This document shows, one piece after another, positions 26,731 to 35,090 of a stretch of 64,000 bases of DNA (the stretch's first letter is position 1; every line of letters begins with the position of its first letter). The stretch is from Planctomycetota bacterium (GTDB lineage Bacteria; Planctomycetota; Phycisphaerae; Phycisphaerales; UBA1924): the NCBI GenBank assembly GCA_003696675.1, contig RFGH01000074.1, forward strand, positions 160,818 to 224,817, written 5' to 3'. A program made the position numbers and the translations under genes. Under the pieces are notes generated by a model that saw only the letters and a list, made by a program, of their open reading frames with translations, was not told the origin of the DNA and searched no databases.

Positions 26731-27003
26731 ATGATCCCCCCCAAGCCAAGCAACAGCCAGCCGAAGGCGACCGCCGAACGGTCGGACGACCCGGGCGTGG
26801 TCTGTGTGTCGGTGAGGCGAGACGGGCAGTTCTGGCGGTTCGCCTGCGATGGGGCGGGGGTCCGAGAACTCTTCGAGCGGCTCGCCGCGCTAGCCGACTC
26901 GGACGCCCCCCTGTCATGGGAGGACGCCGAACTGATCGCCGCCCAGGTTCTGTCCCATCAAAGTCCCGATCGCGGTCAACCCGCCCCCGAATACGACCGA
27001 TAG
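26731..27003 (+). CDS. small protein of unknown function
   Basis: A 90-residue soluble protein. GAGGA lies eight bases before ATG 26731, which is preferred to the in-frame codon at 26689. A disordered Pro/Lys-rich start is followed by VVCVSVRRDGQFWRFACDG and the helical GVRELFERLAALADSD and SWEDAELIAAQVL. The pattern (two strands, two helices) suggests a compact alpha/beta unit. No family is recognised. It lies 55 bases before the Xer gene, in the same direction, and 51 bases after the lipoprotein gene. Confidence 0.6.
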   Translation: MIPPKPSNSQPKATAERSDDPGVVCVSVRRDGQFWRFACDGAGVRELFERLAALADSDAPLSWEDAELIAAQVLSHQSPDRGQPAPEYDR

Positions 27004-27057
27004 CGCACGCACGAGCCTCGGGGACGGACCCCCGGGCCTCACACCGGAGTTTCGCGC

Positions 27058-28083
27058 ATGACCAGCCTGCCCATCACCGAATCCTTCGGCGCCTACCTGA
27101 CCGACGAGCGCCACTTCTCGCCGTACACGGCCCGCTGCTACGGCGCGGACCTCCGCCAGTTCATCGAGTACCTGTGCGACGAGGCTGGACGAGAGATCGA
27201 CCGCCCACAGGAAGAGCTCGCGTTCAAGCAGATCTCTCAGGGATCCGGCGGGGTGGCCGGCTCGACCGCCCGCGACACGCTGACCGCGACGATCTGCGGC
27301 GCGGACGCGGACCTGATCCGGGCGTATTTGAGCCACCTGAGCGAGCAGTCCTATTCCCCCGCCACCATGGCCCGCAAGATCGCGACGCTGCGGTCCTTCT
27401 ATAAGTGGGCCAACCGGGCAGGCTTTGCCAAGACCAACCCGATGACGCTGATCCGCACCCCGCGGCAGTCCAAGCGGCTGCCGAAGGCCATCACCGTCGA
27501 GCAAATCGAGCAGTTGCTGGCCGCTCCGGGAGATAAAGATGTCCTCGGACGCCGCGACCGCGCGATGCTCGAAACCCTGTACTCAACCGGCATCCGGGTG
27601 TCCGAACTCGTCGGGCTCAACCACGGCGATCTTGACCACGAGCACGAGGCCCTGCACATCCGGGGCAAGGGACGCAAGGAGCGTATCGTGCCGCTCGGCT
27701 CGCACGCGCTGGCAGCGATCAAGTCCTACACCGACCACCTCGAAAAGGACGCTCGGTTCGCGCCGATCTGGGCGACCCGCCATGAGAAGCCAAACCTGCC
27801 GCTGTTCCTCAATAAGCACGGGGAGCGTCTGAGCGCCCGCTCAGTTCGACGCAAGCTGGACAAGTATCTCCGCGAGGTCGGGCTTGACCCGTCCATTTCG
27901 CCCCACACCCTCCGCCACTCCTTCGCGACGCACCTGCTGGAGAACGGCGCGGATCTCCGCAGCGTCCAAGAACTGCTGGGCCACCAGTCACTCTCGACCA
28001 CACAGGTCTACACCCACCTCTCGACCAAGCGGGTCGAGGAGACCTACAACAACGCCCACCCGCGGGCGAAGAACGCCGGCTGA
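27058..28083 (+). CDS. tyrosine recombinase XerC/XerD-like
   Basis: A 341-residue site-specific recombinase. The N-terminal SAM-like DNA-binding domain spans residues 1-130 and carries an insertion of about 30 residues (SQGSGGVAGSTARDTL), which makes it longer than the usual 295-305. The catalytic domain has YSTGIRVSELVGLNHGDL (first Arg), GKGRKERIVPLG (Lys), SPHTLRHSFATHLLENGADL (His-x-x-Arg), LLGHQSLSTTQ (His) and the nucleophile in VYTHLS (Tyr). All six catalytic residues are present. It resembles chromosomal Xer proteins that resolve dimers at dif rather than phage integrases; no dif site was identified. A strong terminator follows. Confidence 0.92.
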   Translation: MTSLPITESFGAYLTDERHFSPYTARCYGADLRQFIEYLCDEAGREIDRPQEELAFKQISQGSGGVAGSTARDTLTATICGADADLIRAYLSHLSEQSYSPATMARKIATLRSFYKWANRAGFAKTNPMTLIRTPRQSKRLPKAITVEQIEQLLAAPGDKDVLGRRDRAMLETLYSTGIRVSELVGLNHGDLDHEHEALHIRGKGRKERIVPLGSHALAAIKSYTDHLEKDARFAPIWATRHEKPNLPLFLNKHGERLSARSVRRKLDKYLREVGLDPSISPHTLRHSFATHLLENGADLRSVQELLGHQSLSTTQVYTHLSTKRVEETYNNAHPRAKNAG

Positions 28084-28110
28084 GGCCCCGAGCTGATCCG
28101 AACTTCCGTG

Positions 28111-28132
28111 ACCCCGCTGCCGCGGGGTTTTT
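28111..28132 (+). terminator. rho-independent terminator after the Xer gene
   Basis: ACCCCGC and GCGGGGT form a 7-bp stem with a TGCC tetraloop followed by a run of five T. It starts 28 bases after the Xer stop and abuts the convergent folK stop. Confidence 0.85.
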
Positions 28133-28668
28133 CATTGTGGTCTGAGCATGCGGGCCAAGGAGCTCACGGTCCGGAGCCCGTCGGGGGTGAAGATCGGCAA
28201 CCTCGGCGCCACGAACTCCAGGGGCCGCAGCACGAACGCCCGTTCCGCGATGCGGGGGTGCGGGACAGTCAGGCCGGGTTCGTCGATGATCCGGTCTCCG
28301 AAGGTCAGCAGATCGAGATCCAAGGTCCGCGGCCCCCACCGCTGCTCGCGTGCGCGGTCCCGTCCGTGCGAGCGTTCGATCGTCAGCATCGCGTCGAGCA
28401 ACGCGCGTGGTTCGAGGGCGGGCTGTACGAGGACGACAGCATTGAGATAGGGCCCCTGTTCTGGCGGGCCAACGGGATCAGTCTCGATGATGGGAGACAG
28501 CCGTCTAACACGGACGCCGGGTACGCGCGCGAGATCGCGGACGGCCGCATGGATGGTGGCGTGGCGGTGGCCGAGGTTTGACCCGATGCCGATGACCGCG
28601 ATGGTTGGGTTGCCAGGCACGGGGGACTGAATCCACCGTGTGTCCCCAAGTCGAGCGGATCTGTCCAC
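28132..28668 (-). CDS. folK: 2-amino-4-hydroxy-6-hydroxymethyldihydropteridine pyrophosphokinase
   Basis: A 178-residue HPPK, which transfers pyrophosphate from ATP to the pterin in folate synthesis. Diagnostic motifs are VIGIGSNLGHRHATI at the N-terminus, RWGPRTLDLDLL, and the PHPRIAERAFVLRPL stretch, with the two Mg2+-binding Asp residues in LDLDLL. Start is uncertain: GTG 28668 gives 16 residues before the core, while GTG 28620 begins at VPGNPTIAVIG, closer to the usual family start. No folB or folP is adjacent. It is convergent with the Xer gene and downstream of fliA, separated from it by a strong terminator. Confidence 0.93.
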   Translation of the reverse strand: MDRSARLGDTRWIQSPVPGNPTIAVIGIGSNLGHRHATIHAAVRDLARVPGVRVRRLSPIIETDPVGPPEQGPYLNAVVLVQPALEPRALLDAMLTIERSHGRDRAREQRWGPRTLDLDLLTFGDRIIDEPGLTVPHPRIAERAFVLRPLEFVAPRLPIFTPDGLRTVSSLARMLRPQ

Positions 28669-28698
28669 AAAGCGTCACGGTCTCGGAGAGCTGGCAAG

Positions 28699-28724
28699 GA
28701 AAAACCGCCGGGCGTACCCGGCGG
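28699..28724 (-). terminator. rho-independent terminator after fliA
   Basis: CCGCCGGG and CCCGGCGG form a perfect 8-bp stem with a TACG tetraloop followed on the minus strand by TTTTT. It lies about 30 bases after the fliA stop and closes the flagellar cluster. Confidence 0.9.
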
Positions 28725-28754
28725 TGAGAGAAGATCGGCGGTGCGGGAAGCGGC

Positions 28755-29603
28755 TCAGCGGATCGGCTCGAGCTCACGCATTCGGTGCTGCATCTGAGCC
28801 TTGAGTCGGGCGAGGATCGAGGAGTGCATCTGACTGACGCGGGACTCGGAGAGATCGAGGGTCAGCCCGATCTCCTTCATGGTCATCGACTCGTAGTAGT
28901 AGAGGGTGACGATGAGGCGTTCGGCTCGGCTGAGGCCCTTGGTCATCAGCTCCTTGAGGTCCTTGCGCTGGGCGAGGCGGACCGGGTCGACCTGCGTCTC
29001 GTCCGAAATGACATCGATCTCGCGGACCTCGCGCGAGCCGTCGGAGCTGAAAGCTTTGCGGTTGATGCTGGTGACCTGCGTCGCCCGTGAGTCGCGCTTG
29101 AACTTGTCGAACTCGTCCTTGTCGAGCTGGAGCTTGGCGGCGATCTCCTGGTCGGTGGCTTTGCGTCCGAGTTCCATCTCGATGCGTTGCCGGGCCTGTT
29201 CGACGCGGGCGGTACGGTGCCGGACGAGGCGGGGCACCCAGTCCATGCTGCGGAGCTCGTCGAGGATCGCGCCGCGGATGCGGGGGGCGCAGTAGGTCTC
29301 GAACTTCACGCCCTTCTCGGTGTCGAAACCGTCGATCGCATCGACCAAACCGAAGTAGCCGGCCTGAATCAGGTCATCGAGGTCTACCTCGTCAGGAAGG
29401 CGCTGGTGGATGCGTTCGGCGTTGTAGCGGACGAGATGGAGGTACTTCTCGGTCAGGAAGTTGCGCAGGGGCTCGGAGGGCGACGAGGTGTACTCGGCCC
29501 AAAGCTCTTCGGGCTCCATTTCGGAGTATGACTTCTTCGGCGTGGTGCGCTTGGTGCGGGGCTTGCGCGCGGTGTCGGAGTTGGCAGTCTTCGTCGCAGT
29601 CAT
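28755..29603 (-). CDS. fliA: RNA polymerase sigma factor FliA/WhiG (sigma-28)
   Basis: A 282-residue sigma factor for late flagellar genes. Region 2 has LVRYNAERIHQRLPDEVDLD and DLIQAGYFGLVDAIDGFD; region 3 has YCAPRIRGAILDELRSMDW and VPRLVRHRTARVEQ; region 4 ends in MTMKEIGLTLDLSESRVSQM. This is the FliA/WhiG pattern. AAGGAGC seven bases before ATG 29603 supports the start. The N-terminal 35 residues are a basic extension. It lies 159 bases after the small membrane protein gene; a lone TATACT at 29718-29723 could be a -10. No flgM anti-sigma gene was found in the window. Confidence 0.95.
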   Translation of the reverse strand: MTATKTANSDTARKPRTKRTTPKKSYSEMEPEELWAEYTSSPSEPLRNFLTEKYLHLVRYNAERIHQRLPDEVDLDDLIQAGYFGLVDAIDGFDTEKGVKFETYCAPRIRGAILDELRSMDWVPRLVRHRTARVEQARQRIEMELGRKATDQEIAAKLQLDKDEFDKFKRDSRATQVTSINRKAFSSDGSREVREIDVISDETQVDPVRLAQRKDLKELMTKGLSRAERLIVTLYYYESMTMKEIGLTLDLSESRVSQMHSSILARLKAQMQHRMRELEPIR

Positions 29604-29762
29604 TGGTCGGCTCCTTGACCCACTGACCACTCGTTCGCCCCGAGACGAAGCCCGCCGAAACGAGCCCCGGAGCGGCGGATTGGATTGTCAGGGCGCGGTC
29701 CTTGCGCCACGGGTGGCAGTATAGAGAAACGCGCGCGCCGTGGGGCGGTTGAAACGAAAATT

Positions 29763-30098
29763 TCAAGCGGACTTCTTCATCTCTTCCACAATCTGCTCGT
29801 GCCGATCCCGCTTCTGCTTGAGGCGGACCAAGGCCGCTGGAGGTTCGGGTTCCGGATGGTCTTTTCGATAGCGTTCGAGGTATTCCTTCACCGCGATCTC
29901 GCCCCCCCAACCGAGCAGGCGGCCGACGAGAACCCCGGCGACGAGGCAGATCAATGCCCTGCCAAGCGTGACCGACCCCGGGTTCGTGGTGGTCATACCC
30001 GCAAGAACAGCGGTCGCGAAGCCCGCCAGCCCGACGACCGCGCCGACGATACGGGAGAGGGACTCGCCCGAGATGGTTTCAACGGCCGCTTTGCTCAT
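29763..30098 (-). CDS. small two-pass membrane protein in the flagellar cluster
   Basis: A 111-residue protein with two hydrophobic segments (about 18-36 and 46-63) and a charged C-terminal half (EYLERYRKDHPEPEPP, RLKQKRDRHEQIVEEMKKS) predicted as a cytoplasmic helix. No family is recognised. It lies between flhG and fliA in the same direction. The 131-bp gap upstream has a sigma-54-like and a sigma-28-like promoter, so it would be expressed with, or ahead of, fliA. No strong ribosome site precedes ATG 30098. Its position and regulation suggest an accessory flagellar role, for example in basal-body placement or export, but this is inference. Confidence 0.65.
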   Translation of the reverse strand: MSKAAVETISGESLSRIVGAVVGLAGFATAVLAGMTTTNPGSVTLGRALICLVAGVLVGRLLGWGGEIAVKEYLERYRKDHPEPEPPAALVRLKQKRDRHEQIVEEMKKSA

Positions 30099-30127
30099 GG
30101 TGGTTCGCGCAAGAAATGCCCGGTGTT

Positions 30128-30155
30128 ACATCGGCCCGAAGCGGGCCGCGATTCA
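30128..30155 (-). promoter_or_regulatory. candidate sigma-28 (FliA) promoter before the small membrane protein/fliA unit
   Basis: On the minus strand TGAA (30155-30152) is followed after 16 bases by GCCGATGT (30135-30128), close to the TAAA-N15/16-GCCGATAA consensus. The start codon is 30 bases downstream, giving a leader of about 23 bases. It would make fliA expression self-reinforcing. The spacer contains a 6-bp hairpin (GGCCCG/CGGGCC). Confidence 0.5.
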
Positions 30156-30170
30156 GCCGGAATATGACAT

Positions 30171-30187
30171 CGCAAATCCCGCGCCAT
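30171..30187 (-). promoter_or_regulatory. candidate sigma-54 promoter before the small membrane protein/fliA unit
   Basis: On the minus strand ATGGCGCG-GGAT-TTGCG matches the -24/-12 pattern TTGGCACG-N4-TTGCA, with the invariant GG and GC exactly ten bases apart. The predicted start point is near 30160, about 60 bases before the ATG. An NtrC-type activator for such promoters is encoded at 54116-55633. Confidence 0.5.
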
Positions 30188-30229
30188 CCGACCATGGGAA
30201 CGGTCAAAAAAGATGGGAGTGAGGGCGAT

Positions 30230-31198
30230 TCAGCGGCGGGCGAACCAGCCCCGGCGGGAGGCGTTGGCCGCGGCGCGGCCCTCGATGCCGGCCCACTGGA
30301 TCAGTGCTTGGGCCAGACGGCTCATGTCCTTGGCGGCCGCGGACTTGGGCGCGTCGATCATGTAGGGCACCCGGGATCGGACCGCAGCGAGGACTTTTTT
30401 GTCCTTGCGGATATAGCCGATCATGGGCATCTGGTAGCCGAGGAATCGATCGCAGACGCCGGCGATGCGGTCGTGGACCTGCTCGGCTTCGCGCTCGCCG
30501 CTGACCTGGTTGACGACCAGGGAGAGGACCGGATGACGCTGGCCTTCCTTGGCCGTGACGAGCACCTTGATCAGGGCGTATGCATCGGCGATGCTGGTAG
30601 GCTCCGGGGTGACGACGATCAGGCCCACATCAGCGGCGGAGATAAACTCCGTGACCGATGGGCCGAGACCGGCACTGGTGTCGATGAGGACAACATCGTT
30701 GTGGGTGTGAAGCGTCTGAAGGCTGTTGAGCAGGATCCGACGCTCGACATCGTTGAGTTCATCCACCCGCCCGATGCCCACCGAGCCGGGGATGAGACGG
30801 AACCCGCCGGGGGCGTCGATGGCCAGATCCTCGAGGGTCAGGCCGCCCGAGCCGTTGGCGGCCAAATCGAGTCGGTTCTTGGGCATGAGCCCGCAGAGGA
30901 CATCGGCGTTGGCGAGCCCGATATCGGCGTCCATCAGGATGGCCCTGCGGTTGTGGGCGGCCAGTGCGATGGAGAGATTCACGGAGGTGGTGGTCTTACC
31001 GACACCGCCCTTTCCGGAAGCGACCGCAATGATGGGGATGCGTCGCTCGGGAGGGATGTGGCGTGAGGGGGTGTTTCGCCCCTGTGAATCAGCCTGCCCT
31101 GAATCGAGGGATTCGACCAGCTCGCGGAGACGGGATGCCTGGTCCCCCCCGCTCTTATCGTCGGGGGATTCGGAATGCAACACAAACGCTCGTGTCAT
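30230..31198 (-). CDS. flhG: flagellar number/placement ATPase FlhG (FleN/YlxH)
   Basis: A 322-residue MinD/ParA-type ATPase that limits flagellar number together with FlhF. ASGKGGVGKTTTSVNLS is the deviant Walker A motif (near residue 60), MDADIGLANADVL the next, and VVLIDTSAGLG the Walker B. The N-terminal 45 residues include LRELVESLDSGQ, similar to the DQAxxLR activation segment of FlhG. The C-terminus is basic and Arg-rich, as expected for a membrane-targeting tail. The ATG overlaps the flhF stop (TGATG). Being with flhF it suggests polar or position-controlled flagella. Confidence 0.94.
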   Translation of the reverse strand: MTRAFVLHSESPDDKSGGDQASRLRELVESLDSGQADSQGRNTPSRHIPPERRIPIIAVASGKGGVGKTTTSVNLSIALAAHNRRAILMDADIGLANADVLCGLMPKNRLDLAANGSGGLTLEDLAIDAPGGFRLIPGSVGIGRVDELNDVERRILLNSLQTLHTHNDVVLIDTSAGLGPSVTEFISAADVGLIVVTPEPTSIADAYALIKVLVTAKEGQRHPVLSLVVNQVSGEREAEQVHDRIAGVCDRFLGYQMPMIGYIRKDKKVLAAVRSRVPYMIDAPKSAAAKDMSRLAQALIQWAGIEGRAAANASRRGWFARR

Positions 31199-32805
31199 CA
31201 GTCTCTCCCGTCGATGCCTCCGAAGAGCACCTGCGGACCATCGAGAGCGACGCGTGCCAATCGGTCAGCGCGAGCGGGCTCGATGTCGTCGGGGACCTCC
31301 TGCCCCGTGGTGATAAAGCTTAGGGGCAGTCCGATGCGTCCGGTGAGCCCTACCAGCTGACCGGTGCAGACCGCCTCGTCGAGTTTAGTGAGAATGACCC
31401 GGCCGGGTCCGAGGACCTTGAACCGCTCGGCCGTCCGATTGAGTACCGTTTCCCCAACTGTTGATGAGAGCACGAGATGCGTCTCGTCGGCCCCAGCGGC
31501 GTCGACAAAGGCCTTGAGCTCGTCGAGGCGACGGGCGTCGTGCTGACTCCGGCCGGCGGTATCGATGATGATCACATCCATGCCCGACAGCGAGGCGACG
31601 GCCCCGGCCATCTCCTCGGGGCTCATGACCACTTTGATCTGCAGCCCGATGATCTGGGCGTATGTCCGCAGCTGCTCGACAGCCGCGATGCGGTAGGTGT
31701 CGCTGGTGATGAGCCCAACCCGGCGAGCGTGGCGGAGTTTGCACGCGGCAGCGAGTTTGGCGACCGTTGTGGTCTTGCCGACGCCTGTGGGCCCGACGAG
31801 CGCGATGATACGGGGTTTGCCGGTGCTGGCGCCGGCCGAGATCGCCAGCATGGAATCGGCGCGGGTGTCGATGGTTGCCTCGATCTCACGGAGCACCGCC
31901 TGGCGGACGACGACGGGATCACGCAGCTCGACGGGGTCGAGTCGGTCACGGACGCGGCCGATGATCCGATCCGCGACGGCCACCGGCGTGTCGTTGTCGA
32001 CGAGCCGATTGGTCAGTTCGAGCAGGGGTCCCGGCTCGACCGATTCGGCGAGCTTCGGGTCAACCTTTCCCATGGCGAGTGAGGTGCGGCGGGTCGATTC
32101 GAGGACCTGACCCATCATCTTCTGGAGCTGATCGATCTGCTGGCGCAACTCCGCGGGGGTCTGATCGGCGGGGACTGACGGGGGGACATCGGTTCGCGGT
32201 TTCTCAGGCTTCGGCTCCGCGAGACCGCTGGTGGATCGCTCGGACGGGATCGGGCGTTCGGGCGGGGTATCGCGGGGGGGGGTCGCGTCGGCGATCCGCA
32301 CCGGCGGGGCATCGTCCCGTCGGGGCAGGCGGGTTGCGATCGGTATGCGTGCCGAGGGCGACTCACGCGATTCGTCGCGGCTGGTGATTCGAGGGGCCGT
32401 GTCGGCGGCGGCCGGGATCGGGGGTGGCGGAACGCGGACAGACAGGATCGGCTTTGGCTCGACGATGGCGGACGCACGCTGGACCACGACTTCGGCGGGC
32501 TCGCGTGCGGCGTGCAGCGCACGGGCGGCTCGGGATTCGCCTCCGAGGACCAGGGACCGCTCGTCGGGGGTGTCCGCCCGGGGGGGTGACTTGGGCTCGG
32601 GGGCCTGCCGGACGCGGGGCTTGGTCTTCTTGTCGGTTTCACCTGCGGAGGCGGTGATCTCAACCATGTTCTTGCCGCCGAGACCGAACCAAGACCCGAC
32701 TCGGTAGGAGCGGGTGTGGAGGATCATGGCGTCGGGGCCGAGTTCCTTGCGAACGGCGGCAAGTGCGTCGGCCATTGTCGGTGCGTTGAAGGTTTTGAGC
32801 TTCAT
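31198..32805 (-). CDS. flhF: flagellar biosynthesis SRP-type GTPase FlhF
   Basis: A 535-residue protein, longer than the usual 370-460 because of a Pro/Arg-rich linker (about residues 60-230). The N-terminal B domain has ALAAVRKELGPDAMILHTRS. The NG GTPase part has LVGPTGVGKTTTVAKLAA (G1, near residue 337), VGLITSDTYRIAAVEQLRTY (G2 side), IIDTAGRSQHD (G3) and ILTKLDE (G4). The family places the first flagellar components at the pole and works with FlhG. A hairpin and 94 bases separate it from flhA upstream. Confidence 0.95.
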   Translation of the reverse strand: MKLKTFNAPTMADALAAVRKELGPDAMILHTRSYRVGSWFGLGGKNMVEITASAGETDKKTKPRVRQAPEPKSPPRADTPDERSLVLGGESRAARALHAAREPAEVVVQRASAIVEPKPILSVRVPPPPIPAAADTAPRITSRDESRESPSARIPIATRLPRRDDAPPVRIADATPPRDTPPERPIPSERSTSGLAEPKPEKPRTDVPPSVPADQTPAELRQQIDQLQKMMGQVLESTRRTSLAMGKVDPKLAESVEPGPLLELTNRLVDNDTPVAVADRIIGRVRDRLDPVELRDPVVVRQAVLREIEATIDTRADSMLAISAGASTGKPRIIALVGPTGVGKTTTVAKLAAACKLRHARRVGLITSDTYRIAAVEQLRTYAQIIGLQIKVVMSPEEMAGAVASLSGMDVIIIDTAGRSQHDARRLDELKAFVDAAGADETHLVLSSTVGETVLNRTAERFKVLGPGRVILTKLDEAVCTGQLVGLTGRIGLPLSFITTGQEVPDDIEPARADRLARVALDGPQVLFGGIDGRD

Positions 32806-32876
32806 AAGCCGTCCTGGCTCCTGTGGGTGGCAGCCATGACTTTACCCGGATTGGGACCGGATCACCACCCGCTTGT

Positions 32877-32897
32877 CCGGGCGGGACTTGCGCCCGG
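32877..32897 (-). other. hairpin between flhA and flhF
   Basis: CCGGGCG and CGCCCGG form a 7-bp stem around a seven-base loop, three bases after the flhA stop. No U-tract follows. It may modulate transcript stability or partial termination within the operon. Confidence 0.45.
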
Positions 32898-32899
32898 GG

Positions 32900-35062
32900 T
32901 CAGGCGACGGCGGCGGGCTCTCCGGCTTTCTCGCCCTGACCGATCGGGCCGACGAAACCGACCGAATCGACCTTGACACCCGCGACCACCTCGTTGTAAC
33001 CGAGCACGGCCAACCCCGGAACATGGGGGGACACGATTTGCCACACCACGGCCCGGACCGTTGGTGAGGCGATCACGACGGGCATACGCCCGCGGGCGGT
33101 GAGTTTGGCGAGTTCGTCGGCAACCTTCTCGGCGATCTGGCGGGCGACCTTGGCGGGCATGTGGAGGCTGGTGCCGTGTCCGCCCCGTTCGATGTACGCG
33201 TCGATCTGGTCTTCGAGAGCGGGGTCGAGGGTGACACATGCAAGGGAGAACGATCCGTCGTCCTCCGGGGTGACATACTGGCCGCAGATCGTGCGCCGCA
33301 GGGCGTTGCGGGCGTATTCGACGAGCACATCGGTGTCCTGGGTCTTGGTGCCCCAGTCGGCGAGTGTCTCGATGATGGTTTCCATGTCGCGGATCGGGAC
33401 CCGTTCGCGGAGGAGCGCCTGGAGGACTTTCTGAAGGTCGCCGAGTTTGACGATGCCCGGGATGGTCTCCTCGACAAGCTTGCCCGCTTTCTCCTTGACC
33501 CCTTCGAGCAGGTTGCTGACCTCCTGCCGGGTCAGCAGTTCGTCTGCGTGCGTCTTGACGAGCTCGGTGAGATGGGTCGCCAGAACGCTGGTCGGATCCA
33601 CGACCGTGTAGTTGCGGGCCTCGGCGCGGGAGCGTTGATTGGTGTCGATCCACCAGGCATCGAGGCCGAAGGCGGGCTCCTTGGTCGGGATGCCGTCCAC
33701 GGGGCCGGTGGTCAGCCCGGAGTCCATCGCGAGCAGGCGTGCCGGATCGACCGAGTTTGTGGCGACGATGTTGCCGCGGATCTTGAGCCGGTACTCGTTC
33801 GGCGGGAGCTGCATGTTGTCGCGGATGCGGACGGGCGGCATCACAAGCCCGAGCTCGACCGCGAGTTGGCGTCGGACGGCCGCGATGCGTTCGAGCAGAT
33901 CGCCCCCCTGCGCTTTGTCGATGAGCGAGACGAGGCCATATCCGACCTCAAGTTCCAGGACATCAACCTTGAGCAGGTCTTCGACCGGGGGCGGCTCTGG
34001 CTTGCCGGTGGCCTGCTGCTCTTCCATGGCCTGCTCGAGTTCCTCGACGGCGCGTACCTTGCCCACGCGTGTCATGGACCAGGACAGCAGACCGATGCCT
34101 GCGGCGGTTGTCAACAGCGGGATGGTGGGCAGCGGGGTCAGAGCCAGGACGCCGAGGAACCCCGCGGTGATTGCCAGGCCGGTCGGCTGGCTGGTGAGTT
34201 GACCGGTCAGTTCGTTGCCGAGATCGGATTTCGAGCCAGAGCGTGTGACAATGAGGGCGGCTGCAATGGAGATGATGAAGCTGGGGATCTGGCTGGTCAG
34301 ACCGTCGCCGATGGTGAGCTTTGTGAAGGTTTCCGCGACTTGCCCGGCGGGCCAGCCGCGTTCGATCACGCCAACGGCGAAACCGCCGGCGATGTTGACG
34401 GCGGTGATGATGATGCCGGCGATGGCATCACCCTTGACGAACTTGGATGCACCGTCCATCGCACCGTAGAAGTCGGCTTCACGGGCGATGTCCTCGCGGC
34501 GTCGCTTGGCCTCGGCTTCGGTGAGCATGCCGTTGGCGAGTTCGGCGTCGATCGCCATCTGCTTGCCGGGCATGGCATCCAGCGTGAATCTCGCGGCGAC
34601 CTCGGCGATGCGTCCGGCACCCTTTGTGATCACCATGAACTGCACGACCATGAGAATCAGAAAGATGACGATGCCGACGAAGAGCGAGTCACCCGCAACG
34701 AACGATCCGAAGGCCATGATGACCTTGCCCGCAACATCCATGGCTTCCTCGGGGGTCGCCGCGTCGGCGGTGAGAATCAGCCGGGTTGAGGCGATGTTGA
34801 GGACGAGGCGGAAGAGCGTGGTCGCGAGGAGCAGCGAGGGGAAGACGCTGAACTCGAGCGCTTTGTTCATGTACAGCGTGGTCAAGAGGATGATCACGCC
34901 GATCGAGATATTGAGGCTGATCAGGATGTCCAGGATCGCCGGCGGGAGCGGGATCAGCACGACCGCCATCAGCAGCACGAAGCCGATGGGCACGATCAGG
35001 CCGCGGTAGCGGGCAACGCGATCCATCCATTTGGGCAGGCTGATTGGTTCGTTTCGGGCCAT
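32900..35062 (-). CDS. flhA: flagellar export gate protein FlhA
   Basis: A 720-residue FHIPEP-family protein of the type III export gate. The N-terminal half has about eight membrane segments, with the family signature FSVFPSLLLATTLFRLVLN and ASTRLILTADAA. The FPEC/FHIPEP loop between segments includes GRIAEVAARFTLDAMPGKQM and EADFYGAMDGASKFVKGDAI. The C-terminal cytosolic domain (from about residue 365) carries YGLVSLIDKAQGGDLLERIA and KLGDLQKVLQALLRERVPIR, which dock export substrates and chaperones. It starts 28 bases after flhB and belongs to the same transcription unit. Length is normal for the family. Confidence 0.97.
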   Translation of the reverse strand: MARNEPISLPKWMDRVARYRGLIVPIGFVLLMAVVLIPLPPAILDILISLNISIGVIILLTTLYMNKALEFSVFPSLLLATTLFRLVLNIASTRLILTADAATPEEAMDVAGKVIMAFGSFVAGDSLFVGIVIFLILMVVQFMVITKGAGRIAEVAARFTLDAMPGKQMAIDAELANGMLTEAEAKRRREDIAREADFYGAMDGASKFVKGDAIAGIIITAVNIAGGFAVGVIERGWPAGQVAETFTKLTIGDGLTSQIPSFIISIAAALIVTRSGSKSDLGNELTGQLTSQPTGLAITAGFLGVLALTPLPTIPLLTTAAGIGLLSWSMTRVGKVRAVEELEQAMEEQQATGKPEPPPVEDLLKVDVLELEVGYGLVSLIDKAQGGDLLERIAAVRRQLAVELGLVMPPVRIRDNMQLPPNEYRLKIRGNIVATNSVDPARLLAMDSGLTTGPVDGIPTKEPAFGLDAWWIDTNQRSRAEARNYTVVDPTSVLATHLTELVKTHADELLTRQEVSNLLEGVKEKAGKLVEETIPGIVKLGDLQKVLQALLRERVPIRDMETIIETLADWGTKTQDTDVLVEYARNALRRTICGQYVTPEDDGSFSLACVTLDPALEDQIDAYIERGGHGTSLHMPAKVARQIAEKVADELAKLTARGRMPVVIASPTVRAVVWQIVSPHVPGLAVLGYNEVVAGVKVDSVGFVGPIGQGEKAGEPAAVA

Positions 35063-35090
35063 GCTGCGGGGCAGCTCCTGGGGTCACGGG

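Noticed and set aside
29718..29723. TATACT as a sigma-70 -10 for fliA
   Set aside because: No acceptable -35 is found at 16-18 bases, so it is mentioned only in the fliA entry.
33161..34789. A 542-codon open frame opposite flhA
   Set aside because: The sequence is compositionally biased (Asp/Glu/Gly-rich) without domains, and flhA is complete on the other strand.
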